From the NCBI GenBank assembly GCA_964432985.1, contig CAYSPT010000004.1:62001-126000 (forward strand): DNA of 64,000 bases. The letters are read 5' to 3'. Of the stretch, positions 35,514 through 44,000 are shown piece by piece. The position numbers were made by a program, and so were the translations under genes. Below the pieces are notes generated by a model. The model saw only the letters and a program-made list of their open reading frames with translations, was not told where the DNA came from and searched no databases. This DNA is from CAYSPT01 sp964432985. GTDB taxonomy: Bacteria > Muiribacteriota > CAYSPT01. The stretch's first letter is position 1. Each line of letters opens with the position of its first letter.

Positions 35514-37094
35514 ATGGATATCGACCAGTACAGAAGCATACTCACCGGGGGGGCGGAGGACGAGCAGAAGCTGCGGTTGATCCGTGAGCTTGGTGAAACA
35601 TGTACGCCACAGAGCGTGGACCTTCTGCTCGAATGCCTTGCTTTTCCCGAATTGCCCTTCAATCGCGAAATCATTCATACCCTCTTCAATAGCTTCAGCA
35701 AAGAAGCCATGGAGGGTTTGCTGGTCATGATCAAGATGGCAGGGCCCCCGCTCGACCAGGAGATAGTGAATACGCTTAAAGATCTCGACCCCCTGCCAGG
35801 CCTTACGCAGAAACTGAGGGAATGGGGTGACAGTCCCGGATCATTTCACCTGGTTGCTCATGCCATTGAGCTTCTCGAACATATCGGGGACGAAAGGGCT
35901 GTGGAGACTGTTGCTCCCTTTCTCCGCCACATAGACAATCTCGTCAAGGATACCGCCGCGCGATGCCTGGGGTCACTTCAAGGTCCTTTGTGCCTCGACC
36001 ACCTGGTGGAAGCCGCCACACCGGTAAGGGAAGAACCGCCGCCTGATAAATCATCCCCGGAAAAGTTTTCCATTAATATAAAAAAGAATTCCGATATGGC
36101 ATTTTTGATACTGGGCGGCGTGCTCGATTCGGAATCGCTGCCCAAGCTCCAGAAAACCGTCAAATATCTCATTACTACGGGATTTCTGAAGATATTTCTA
36201 ATGGGTGAACAGTTAAAAGCCGCCGAGTACCATTCCCTGAAAGCCCTCGACGAACTGGAAAGGAAGATCAAGCGGTTAGGAAGTCAGCTTATTTCCGTCG
36301 GGATCCGCGATGCTGTATCGTATAGCGAAGAGCCCATCCTGGAGCACATCGAATACCACTCGACCATCCGGGAAGCGGTCACGTCGCTGTCCAGCGGGAG
36401 ACCAAACGAGTTGGTCATTCTAATCCCGGAAATGTTACAACCGGGATCGAGGGTAGAGATTCAGGCCAAAGCCGGACTGAAGAAGACCGTTACAAGGATG
36501 GTTAAAATTCTTTCTTACGATGGGCAGTTTCTCGTCCTGGAATGGTTTCCCCTGGCAGCCCGGGAAGTCTTCAAGGAAAACCTGAACCCCAGCGTGCTAT
36601 TGATACTGGTGGAGAAAAACAGGATACTGAGCTTCGAATCGGTTGTGGTGAAGCAGTCATATTCGCCGCAGCCTTCAATCATGCTTGCCCGGCCGCGGCG
36701 TGGAAAAGTGCTGTCCTTCCGCCGCTACATCAGGATGGAGAAAGACATTCCCGTCGAGTTCTACCACGTACTTGATTCACAGAATATAAGAAAGGACCTG
36801 CATGGACGCTGCCGGGACCTGAGTGTCAAGGGGATGCTTCTTGTTGCTAAGGAGATGCTCCCAATTCACGATGTCATCATTCCCATTTTCACCAACCATC
36901 CCCTGCTTGAGGGAGAGAAAGTCCCCGGACGGATCGTCCAGAGACGAAAAAGCATAAAGCAGGAAACCATCATGGGAGACGATATCTATCATGAATACGG
37001 GATTTCATTTCTGCCGCAGACACCCGCTGTACAGGAAAAGGTAGCGCGGACCGTTTATCATTCATTTTCAGCCTGGTTACAACAGGATGATTAA
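35514..37094 (+). CDS. HEAT-STAS-PilZ protein
   Basis: A 526-residue cytoplasmic protein. Residues 5-165 resemble HEAT repeats (LIRELGETCTPQSVDLLLECL, HAIELLEHIGDERAVETV). Residues 180-290 look like a STAS domain. A YcgR-N-like beta region (305-400) follows, then a PilZ domain (about 400-515) with RRYIRME and DLSVKGM, which match RxxxR and DxSxxG for c-di-GMP binding. It would read out c-di-GMP and report it through the HEAT/STAS part. The ATG at 35514 has GGAAGAG seven bases upstream; 35508 is the alternative. Confidence 0.7.
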   Translation: MDIDQYRSILTGGAEDEQKLRLIRELGETCTPQSVDLLLECLAFPELPFNREIIHTLFNSFSKEAMEGLLVMIKMAGPPLDQEIVNTLKDLDPLPGLTQKLREWGDSPGSFHLVAHAIELLEHIGDERAVETVAPFLRHIDNLVKDTAARCLGSLQGPLCLDHLVEAATPVREEPPPDKSSPEKFSINIKKNSDMAFLILGGVLDSESLPKLQKTVKYLITTGFLKIFLMGEQLKAAEYHSLKALDELERKIKRLGSQLISVGIRDAVSYSEEPILEHIEYHSTIREAVTSLSSGRPNELVILIPEMLQPGSRVEIQAKAGLKKTVTRMVKILSYDGQFLVLEWFPLAAREVFKENLNPSVLLILVEKNRILSFESVVVKQSYSPQPSIMLARPRRGKVLSFRRYIRMEKDIPVEFYHVLDSQNIRKDLHGRCRDLSVKGMLLVAKEMLPIHDVIIPIFTNHPLLEGEKVPGRIVQRRKSIKQETIMGDDIYHEYGISFLPQTPAVQEKVARTVYHSFSAWLQQDD

Positions 37095-37178
37095 CTCGCT
37101 TATTTCATGAATCGTCGTCGCGAGGCCGCGAAATAGTGCGTAGCTACAAGGTCCAAAGCCGGAAAATAGGTCATCATA

Positions 37179-37213
37179 TAAAAAGAGCCGGAGACACATC
37201 TCCAGCTCTTTTA
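37179..37213. terminator. Bidirectional terminator
   Basis: AAAAAGAGC, CGGAGA, a CACA loop, TCTCCA, GCTCTTTTA. It lies 85 bp after the PilZ gene and 75 bp past the end of the convergent fab cluster. Confidence 0.88.
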
Positions 37214-37287
37214 CGTTAGCTCCAGGCAAGAAAAATGAACCCGCCGCTTAAGTGCAACCTTAAGTGAAACCTTATGCGTTGCGTTCG

Positions 37288-37551
37288 CTACGCGCTGCGT
37301 TCCGCCAGATGCGGCTGCAGGTAATCGATACACCCCTGCATGGTGGACAGTTTCATGTAGTCTTCTTCCGGAACCTTGACACCATACTGTTTTCTCAATT
37401 CCATGATAATATCAAGAAAATCCATGGAGTCGAGATCCACCTGTTCCCGAATTCTGACATTGTCGTCGAGTTCGGCGAGCTTTTCTTCCTCATCGGGAGC
37501 CAGGTCGGCAATGATGTCAATGATCGCCTGTCTGATTTCTTCTGCCGTCAT
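37288..37551 (-). CDS. Second acyl carrier protein
   Basis: An 87-residue carrier protein. The phosphopantetheine site is DSM with Ser42 (VDLDSMDFLD), and the helix II contact residues are acidic. It differs from AcpP at 41216 in length and most residues, so it is a specialised ACP. The adjacent ketosynthase (30 bp upstream) is its likely partner. AGGAGG precedes the ATG. Confidence 0.85.
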   Translation of the reverse strand: MTAEEIRQAIIDIIADLAPDEEEKLAELDDNVRIREQVDLDSMDFLDIIMELRKQYGVKVPEEDYMKLSTMQGCIDYLQPHLAERSA

Positions 37552-37581
37552 GCTTCATTCCTCCTGAATTTGGTTACGAAA

Positions 37582-38823
37582 TTATCCTTCGTACTTTTTA
37601 ACGATAACCGAAGAATTGATTCCAAGCATACCAAAGCTGTTGTTGAGAATACAGTTAATTTTTTCACGCTGCATCGGTGTGTTTATCACCAGGTTCTTAT
37701 ACTCGCACTCCGGGTCCAGGTTGTCCAGGTTAATGGTCGGGTGGATGATGCCGTCTTCGAACGACGGCAGGTTGCCCGCCAATTCGAGAACCCCGGCGGC
37801 GCCCATGCAGTGGCCGAAATAGCCTTTGGTGGCGTTGACGAACACGTCTTTTGCTTCGTCGAACACCTCGCGAACCGCCTTTATTTCCTGGACATCCCCC
37901 ATGGGCGTCGAGGTGGCGTGTGTGTTTACGATATCTATTTCGGACGGTTCCATTGAAGCAAAGGTAAGTGCTCTGCGCATGCAGGCGGCCTGCCGCGGCG
38001 CATAAGGAAGCACAAAGTCCATGGCGTCCGAGTTGACGCCATAGCCGACGATTTCCCCGTAGATTCTTGCTCCGCGCGCCAGGGCATGCTCCAGCGTTTC
38101 GAGTACGAAAAGTCCTCCGCCCTCGGAGACCACGATTCCATTGCGGTCACGATCGAAGGGACGGCTGACCTTGGTCGGGTCATCGTGTGTTCCCAGGGCC
38201 ACCTGGCTCTTGAAGCTGGCAAATATGCCGAAGGTATGAATGGCTTCCGACACTCCTCCGGCCAGGGCCACGTCGATCTCTTCCAGTTGAAGCTGCTGGT
38301 ACCCCTGCACCAGACCCAGGTTACCCGCGGCGCAAGCGGCGCCGACGCAGTAAGCCGGACCGGTGATTTTCAGGTTAAGCGTCACTTCTCCGGCCGGGTT
38401 GTTGGAGACCGTGCGGGGGTTGTGGTGATGGGTCCAGTACTGGACATCGAAGTCGAATTGAGACAGGCTGTACACTTCGTTTTCCGTCTCCACGTTGCCG
38501 TGCTCGGTAGTTCCGATAAACACACCGATCCTGGAAGTGTCTTCTCCGATAATCTCGATCCCCGCGTCCTTCAAAGCTTCATTGGCACAATAAATGGAAA
38601 TTGATCCGGCCCGGGTCCCTCGGCGTCTTATTTTCTTCTTCTGATACAGGTACTCGTCAAAATCACAAATACCGGCCGGTACCGTGCCAACATACCGGGC
38701 ATCCATCGTCGTAATGCCGGACCTGCCTGCAAGCAGGCTCTCGCGCAATTCGGACAGGTTGTTCCCATTGGGGGCAGTCAGGCCAATTCCGGTTATTACA
38801 ATTCGCTTTCTGTTAAACACCAC
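37582..38823 (-). CDS. FabF-type 3-oxoacyl-ACP synthase, second copy
   Basis: A 413-residue ketosynthase. Cys164 (VGAACAAGN), His302 (NTHATST), Lys333 and His338 (KGYFGHCMG) are all present, so it should condense. It differs strongly from the FabF at 39935, for example an unusual WTHHHNPRTV insertion near residue 130. With the divergent ACP it forms a separate elongation pair. The start is GTG with GGAG six bases upstream. Confidence 0.85.
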   Translation of the reverse strand: MVFNRKRIVITGIGLTAPNGNNLSELRESLLAGRSGITTMDARYVGTVPAGICDFDEYLYQKKKIRRRGTRAGSISIYCANEALKDAGIEIIGEDTSRIGVFIGTTEHGNVETENEVYSLSQFDFDVQYWTHHHNPRTVSNNPAGEVTLNLKITGPAYCVGAACAAGNLGLVQGYQQLQLEEIDVALAGGVSEAIHTFGIFASFKSQVALGTHDDPTKVSRPFDRDRNGIVVSEGGGLFVLETLEHALARGARIYGEIVGYGVNSDAMDFVLPYAPRQAACMRRALTFASMEPSEIDIVNTHATSTPMGDVQEIKAVREVFDEAKDVFVNATKGYFGHCMGAAGVLELAGNLPSFEDGIIHPTINLDNLDPECEYKNLVINTPMQREKINCILNNSFGMLGINSSVIVKKYEG

Positions 38824-38833
38824 AACCGACTCC

Positions 38834-39826
38834 TTAATAACGTAACAGCATTCCGCCGTAGGTCAGTCCGGCGCCAAACCCGACCAGGCACAGGAGATCA
38901 CCCCGCTTGATCTGGCCGCTGCGGATCTCCTGATCCAATAGAATCGGGATAGATGCCGCCGACGTATTACCGAATTTATCCAGATTCATCAGCACCTTCT
39001 CCTGTGGAACCTTCAGACGCTTCCTGGCAGACTGGATAATCCGATAGTTCGCCTGGTGGAACAGGAAATAGTCGATATCAGACACTTCTATTTTAGCGTC
39101 GGCAGCGAGCTTTTTTACGGTTTTGGGGATTACTCCCACCGCAAATCGGAAAATCTCGTTACCGTTCATCTGGATATAGTGCATCTTGTTCTCTACCGTC
39201 TCCAGGGTGGCGGGATTACGCGATCCACCGGCCGGCATAGACAGCTCAAGGCCTTTCGCGCCATGGGCGTTGAGCGTATAGGAGAGGATTCCTTTGCCAC
39301 TCTCTACCTCTCCGAGCAAGGCGCAGCCGGCTCCGTCGCCGAAGAGAATGCAGGTCCCCCGGTCTTCGAAATTGGTAATTTTCGTTAACGTTTCAGCGCC
39401 AACTGCCAGGATGTAGTCGTACATTCCCGACTTGATCATCGAGGCCCCCATTATCGCAGCGTAGATAAAACCCGTACATCCGGCCGATATGTCGAACGCA
39501 CAGGCATCGTCAGCCCCGAGGGCAGCTTGCAGGAGGCAGGCAGTTGACGGAAACACGTAATCCGGAGTCACCGAAGCCAGTATAATCGAGCCAAGATCAC
39601 CAGGATCAACTCCGGTTTCATCCAGAACCTTCCTGGCAGCGATAATGGATAAATCACCGGTGGATGTTTCTTTATCGGCGATACGCCGTTCCCGAATACC
39701 CGTCCTGCTTACGATCCACTCGTCGGACGTGTCGACCATTTTCTCCAGGTCGGCATTGGTGAGAATCCGTTCAGGGTAGGCTGACGCCGTTCCCAGAAAC
39801 CCTACACCTTGTAAACCACACCCCAC
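38834..39826 (-). CDS. fabH: 3-oxoacyl-ACP synthase III
   Basis: A 330-residue initiator of fatty-acid synthesis: acetyl-CoA plus malonyl-ACP. The Cys117-His257-Asn287 triad lies in ISAGCTGF, HQAN and GNTSAAS. The N-terminal GTASAYPERILTNADL and WIVSRTGIRERRI are conserved. GGAGG precedes the ATG. The 108-bp gap to fabF holds a hairpin. Confidence 0.94.
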   Translation of the reverse strand: MGCGLQGVGFLGTASAYPERILTNADLEKMVDTSDEWIVSRTGIRERRIADKETSTGDLSIIAARKVLDETGVDPGDLGSIILASVTPDYVFPSTACLLQAALGADDACAFDISAGCTGFIYAAIMGASMIKSGMYDYILAVGAETLTKITNFEDRGTCILFGDGAGCALLGEVESGKGILSYTLNAHGAKGLELSMPAGGSRNPATLETVENKMHYIQMNGNEIFRFAVGVIPKTVKKLAADAKIEVSDIDYFLFHQANYRIIQSARKRLKVPQEKVLMNLDKFGNTSAASIPILLDQEIRSGQIKRGDLLCLVGFGAGLTYGGMLLRY

Positions 39827-39905
39827 CTGGTTACCTCCTTACCTCAATCCTGCCGGGGCAGGATCGTGAGCAACCCTGATCACGGGCGATCTTTGAATCG
39901 CGATC

Positions 39906-39931
39906 GATCCTGACCGCAAGCGATCAGGATC
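39906..39931 (-). promoter_or_regulatory. Hairpin between fabF and fabH
   Basis: GATCCTGA and TCAGGATC flank a 10-nt loop; several related GATC/CTGATC half-repeats lie at 39850-39905. No T-run, so it may adjust mRNA levels within the fab operon. Confidence 0.5.
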
Positions 39932-39934
39932 ACT

Positions 39935-41170
39935 TTAGACTTTCCTGTACACCAGAGAAGCGTTGTGTCCACCGAAACCGAACGAGTTCTTGAGCACAAC
40001 CTTTACAGGATACTCAATAGCTGTATTCGGCACGTAATCCAGGTCACATTCCGGATCAGGATTCTCATAGTTGATGGTCGGATGGATAAATCCATGCTTC
40101 ATCATTAACATGGCGGCGACCGACTCTACCGAACCCGCCGCGCCGAGCACATGTCCTACCATCGACTTGGTCGAACTGATCTTCACCTTGCGGGCAACAT
40201 CTCCCAGAACGTTCTTGATAGCCATGGTTTCGAGCTTGTCGTTCAGCGGAGTTGATGTCCCGTGAGCGTTAATGTAATCGAGTTCACCGGTATCTATCCC
40301 CGACTCCGTAAGCGCCATGTTCATGGCCCGGGCCATTCCGTTAGCGTCAGGAGCGGGGGCGGTCATGTGATGCGCATCAGCGGTGGCGCCGTACCCGATT
40401 ATCTCGGCATAGATGTGCGCGCCGCGTTTCTTCGCGTGCTCATACTCCTCGACAACCAGTATCGCCGCTCCTTCCGACATGACGAATCCGTCTCGCTCGA
40501 GATCGAACGGCCGTGAAGCCCTCATCGGATCATCATTTCTAAACGACAGGGCTTTCATGGTGGAAAACCCGGCCAGGGTCAGGGGCGTGATGGGAGCTTC
40601 GGAACCACCGGCGAGAAATACGTCGGCAATCCCCGCTCTGATCTTGTGAAACGCCTCACCTATAGAATGAGTGCCGGAAGCGCACGCGGTGGTAATGTCC
40701 ATGTTGGGTCCTTTTGCCTTGAACTTGATGGACACCATTCCAGCCGCCATGTCTCCGATCATCATGGGAACCAGGAAAGGACTGACTTTAGACGGCCCCC
40801 GGTCCAGGAGTTTCTTGTGCTGGGTCTCAAACGTAGAGATACCACCGATTCCGGTACCGATAATGACCCCGACCCGGTCGGATTTTTCCCGCTCCATGTC
40901 GAGCCCCGCATCCTGCACCGCCATGTCCGCTGCTATCACTGCAAACTGGGTGAAACGGTCCATCCGGCGCGCTTCTTTCCGGGAAATATACGGAGTCATG
41001 TCGAACTCGTCGATTGCACCGCATATCCGGGCAGAATGTTCAGACGCGTCAAATGCCGTAACAGGTCCGATTCCACTCTTACCTTCCCGAATAGCCTGGT
41101 AAAAAGCGTCTTTGCCAATGCCGTTCGGGGCTATAACTCCAATACCCGTCACTACTGCACGGAGAGGCAC
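39935..41170 (-). CDS. fabF: 3-oxoacyl-ACP synthase II
   Basis: A 411-residue ketosynthase with Cys163 (TACASGTHSIG), His303 (NAHGTSTP), Lys335 and His340 (KSMVGHVLGAAG). It elongates acyl-ACP. The GTG at 41170 has GGGAG eight bases upstream, making the N-terminus MPLRAVVTGIG; the GTG at 41179 abuts the SD. acpP is 45 bp upstream. Confidence 0.95.
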   Translation of the reverse strand: MPLRAVVTGIGVIAPNGIGKDAFYQAIREGKSGIGPVTAFDASEHSARICGAIDEFDMTPYISRKEARRMDRFTQFAVIAADMAVQDAGLDMEREKSDRVGVIIGTGIGGISTFETQHKKLLDRGPSKVSPFLVPMMIGDMAAGMVSIKFKAKGPNMDITTACASGTHSIGEAFHKIRAGIADVFLAGGSEAPITPLTLAGFSTMKALSFRNDDPMRASRPFDLERDGFVMSEGAAILVVEEYEHAKKRGAHIYAEIIGYGATADAHHMTAPAPDANGMARAMNMALTESGIDTGELDYINAHGTSTPLNDKLETMAIKNVLGDVARKVKISSTKSMVGHVLGAAGSVESVAAMLMMKHGFIHPTINYENPDPECDLDYVPNTAIEYPVKVVLKNSFGFGGHNASLVYRKV

Positions 41171-41215
41171 AGTAATCACTCCCTGCCTATATCAAATCGC
41201 AGTTGACCGTGTGTA

Positions 41216-41452
41216 TCAACCAAGTTTTTCTGTTATGTACTTGACGGCTTCGGCAACCGTCCTTATCTTCTCGGCGTCCTCATCGGGAATCTGGACATCG
41301 AACTCTTCTTCCAGCGCCATTACCAGTTCCACCTGGTCCAGAGAGTCTGCTCCCAGATCATCCTGGAAGTGAGCGTTCTCGGTAATATCACCTTCGGATA
41401 CATCCAGTTGCTCAGCCGTAATCCTCATGACCTTTGCCAAATGCTCTGACAT
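41216..41452 (-). CDS. acpP: Acyl carrier protein
   Basis: A 78-residue ACP with the phosphopantetheine Ser37 in GADSLDQVELVMALEEEF, the standard sequence of fatty-acid ACP. It is acidic throughout. It lies 27 bp after fabD and before fabF. Confidence 0.97.
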   Translation of the reverse strand: MSEHLAKVMRITAEQLDVSEGDITENAHFQDDLGADSLDQVELVMALEEEFDVQIPDEDAEKIRTVAEAVKYITEKLG

Positions 41453-41479
41453 GTTCTGTATTCCTCCTCGCTTTGATTG

Positions 41480-42457
41480 CTAGGCCTGCGCCGTTCCTGC
41501 TGTTTCGGCACCGGCCAGTAGTTTTTCCCTTGCTTTTTCAAGTGTCACCATAGAGTCAATACCAATGGTCGTCGGCTCCCTGTCAATTCTCCTGATAAGC
41601 CCCTTGAGGACCTTCCCAGGCCCTAATTCGACGAATGTCCGGGCACCATCTGTGACCAGGCGTTTAATCGACTCTTCCCAGCGGACCGGGTTCACCATCT
41701 GATCGATAAGCCCCTGTTTCACATCGGATGCTTTTCTCACATAATCACCGGTGACATTGTTCACGAACGGCCGCTGAGGATCGGAAAATTTTATCTTTTC
41801 CAGGGCAGCCGCCAGCTTGTCACGGGCTTCACCGTACAGCGGGCTGTGAAACGGTCCGCTCACCTTGAGGGGAGTCACTTTCCTGGCACCTGCCTGCTCA
41901 TAATGGGTTACAGCCCGTTCGATGGCTTTCGGGTGCCCCGAAATGACATACTGTCCCGGGCAGTTGAAAATGGACAGGTCGATCCGCTCATCGCCTTCGG
42001 ATACCTCCCGGGCGATTTCCTGAACCCGGTGGGCGTCAAGACCGATTATCGCGGCCATGGGACTTCCTTCAACCGGGTAACGCAGCTCGAACATCAGCTC
42101 GCCTCTCAGCTTTACCAGGCGAAGCGCCGTTTCGAAGGGTAAAACGCCTGCGGCCACGAGGGCCGAGTACTCACCCAGGCTGTGCCCGGCTACGGCCACG
42201 TCGTCACAGTCCACTCCCAGCTCTTTCAGAGCAGTTAACGCGGCGCAGCTCACCGTAAATATCCCCGGCTGGGTGTAGCGGGTCTCTTTCAAACGCTCTT
42301 CTGGTCCATTGAAACACAGGTCTTTAATGGAAAAACCAAGCACTCCATCCGCCGTGTCGAAGAGCTCCGACACTGCCGGGATACCGTTCGCAAGCTCGCG
42401 GCCCATTCCAACATACTGGGACCCCTGTCCCGGAAAAACAAACACCATTTTATTCAT
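41480..42457 (-). CDS. fabD: Malonyl-CoA:ACP transacylase
   Basis: A 325-residue enzyme with the N-terminal FVFPGQGSQYVGMG, nucleophile Ser93 in GHSLGEYSAL, Arg119 and catalytic His204 (GPFHSPLY). It loads malonyl onto AcpP. The ATG at 42457 has AGGAG nine bases upstream; in-frame starts at 42466 and beyond lack one. It is the first gene of the cluster behind the promoter at 42570-42599. Confidence 0.94.
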   Translation of the reverse strand: MNKMVFVFPGQGSQYVGMGRELANGIPAVSELFDTADGVLGFSIKDLCFNGPEERLKETRYTQPGIFTVSCAALTALKELGVDCDDVAVAGHSLGEYSALVAAGVLPFETALRLVKLRGELMFELRYPVEGSPMAAIIGLDAHRVQEIAREVSEGDERIDLSIFNCPGQYVISGHPKAIERAVTHYEQAGARKVTPLKVSGPFHSPLYGEARDKLAAALEKIKFSDPQRPFVNNVTGDYVRKASDVKQGLIDQMVNPVRWEESIKRLVTDGARTFVELGPGKVLKGLIRRIDREPTTIGIDSMVTLEKAREKLLAGAETAGTAQA

Positions 42458-42569
42458 TACTACCATCTCCTGCCACTGTAAAATGTCTATCCCCAACTTA
42501 TTTCACCAGCACGCCAGCTGCGGCATCTCATGAAAAAAGCGGGCTAATGCACTCTTTTAAAAGTCCCCA

Positions 42570-42599
42570 AGTATAACAAATTTTCGGCCCAAACGTCAA
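42570..42599 (-). promoter_or_regulatory. Promoter of the fab cluster
   Basis: -35 TTGACG (42594-42599) and -10 TATACT (42570-42575) with 18 bp between, or TTATAC with 17. A 10-bp palindrome CTTTTAAAAG (42554-42563) lies around the expected transcription start and could be an operator. Confidence 0.65.
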
Positions 42600-42970
42600 G
42601 TTCCAAAACGAGTTATGCAGTAGCAGGAGTACAAAGGAGTGCATTTAACAGCTTACATATCCGGTTCTAAGGGGCCAGGAGACATCATCTTTTTCTTAAG
42701 TATTACTAATGAGGCTGTCACAGTTCTTTCCAGAGGGGTAGATCGCTGCTTGAATGAATGCTGGTACTTTGCGAAGGGGACGTAGGTTTTCGAGACGGCA
42801 GGAGGCCGTCAATAGATATTCCCACCCACCCTCTGAATTCCAGGTGTAGAAAGAAAGGTTACGTAAGCGCAGGCGTGCCAGGATGGAAAGCGCCGTGACC
42901 GCGCCGGAGGAAAGGACTACCATGGCCTCCCAGGAGAGAATAATGCTGTGTTAATGCAGAAAATGTTGGT
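42600..42970. other. Gene-free interval
   Basis: About 370 bp between the fab promoter and the paralogue B gene. A 75-codon minus-strand frame (42696-42923) has no RBS or family features. I see no tRNA or terminator. It may be remnant sequence. Confidence 0.5.
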
Positions 42971-43867
42971 CTACCGGTCCTTGATCCGGCGTAACAGAAG
43001 CTCCGCGTTCGGATGTAGTATAAAACGCTGGATCTTCGGCCTGATAGGTGAAGTGTCCTTTTTCCCAAGCTTTTTCTTGAGCATGTCCTTAACCGGATTT
43101 TCCTCGTAGAGGCGGAATTCCGTCTCGGACATTGACCTTGCTTTATCCAGCGTTTCGACGATGGTATCGCGGACACCCTCCAGCGATACGCCGGGGCGGC
43201 CGCCAACCAGCTTTTTCACCCGTCCATACATACGGTCAACGATGCTGTCCTTGCGGCTGGCGTACTGCTCATCCGACATTTTCCGCACCCGCTCCAGCTG
43301 CTTTTTATGCCCGTCATCGCTGCTCTGCCCCACACGCAGCGGGTTGATCTCATTCTTTGGAGGGATGATGCACGACTTGTAATGCTCAATTATCACCCTT
43401 TGGCTGTCATTGAGAATATTCTCCGCCTCTTCCACCAGGTCGTTGAACTGCTTTATTGCTTCAAAGCCGATGTCTTTCATGCCGGAATTTGCTCGCTGAG
43501 CAAGTTTCGACACCCGGTCATCTGAATGGTCTTTGGCAATAAGCGCGTGTCTCAGCGCCCTGAAGGCCTGTTTGGTATCTTCGGCGTTACCGATCAAGTC
43601 TCCCTTCACCTGCACGGTAAGCTCCCGGCGGCGCTCATGCAGATCCAGCAGGCCGTCTATTTGCTGCGGTGTAAGATACAAAACGTTGAGTAGATTCAGT
43701 ATGTTAATGTCGAGCTTGAGGTCTTCTACCTCTCTAAGATCGGGATCGTCCATCATGTCTCCTGCTCCGGGGAGAGCATGAACTGTCGATACTCCCAGAC
43801 ACAAACCAACAATTACCAGGACCGCTACAATTCGAACCGTGTAAATCCGCCGTTTACATTCATTCAT
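42971..43867 (-). CDS. Secreted LTxxQ-type protein, paralogue B
   Basis: A 298-residue protein with a signal peptide (residues 1-31, VHAL). LTPQQ at 65-69 lies in NLLNVLYLTPQQIDGLLDLH, followed by ALRHALIA and EHYKSCIIPPKNEINPLRVG with Cys166. It continues GVSLEGVRDTI, MSETEFRLY and HPNAELLLRRIKDR at the C-terminus. It is tandem with paralogue C (44001) and clearly homologous to paralogue A (34400). AAAGGAGC precedes the ATG at 43867. Function unknown; periplasmic location is inferred from the signal peptide. Confidence 0.75.
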   Translation of the reverse strand: MNECKRRIYTVRIVAVLVIVGLCLGVSTVHALPGAGDMMDDPDLREVEDLKLDINILNLLNVLYLTPQQIDGLLDLHERRRELTVQVKGDLIGNAEDTKQAFRALRHALIAKDHSDDRVSKLAQRANSGMKDIGFEAIKQFNDLVEEAENILNDSQRVIIEHYKSCIIPPKNEINPLRVGQSSDDGHKKQLERVRKMSDEQYASRKDSIVDRMYGRVKKLVGGRPGVSLEGVRDTIVETLDKARSMSETEFRLYEENPVKDMLKKKLGKKDTSPIRPKIQRFILHPNAELLLRRIKDR

Positions 43868-43942
43868 TTTGCAAGCTCCTTTCACTTACCGTTTTTTGTA
43901 TAATCATTTCTATTCTATCCTAATAATAATCGTGGACAGGCT

Positions 43943-43998
43943 TTAACGGCCTTTTATCTGCATGAGAAGTGTTTCCGCACGCGGATGAATTGGACACA
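43943..43998 (-). pseudogene. Duplicated 3' end of an LTxxQ paralogue
   Basis: Reading the minus strand, the sequence just past the paralogue C stop encodes IHPRAETLLMQIKGR followed by a stop. It parallels LHPRAELLLRKIKDR of paralogue C, with similar DNA (shared CCGCACGCGGATGAA). It is a leftover from a duplication or recombination, not a gene. Confidence 0.75.
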
Positions 43999-44000
43999 TT

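Noticed and set aside
42696..42923. Small gene in the interval upstream of fabD
   Set aside because: No ribosome binding site, no family-like motif; composition looks random.
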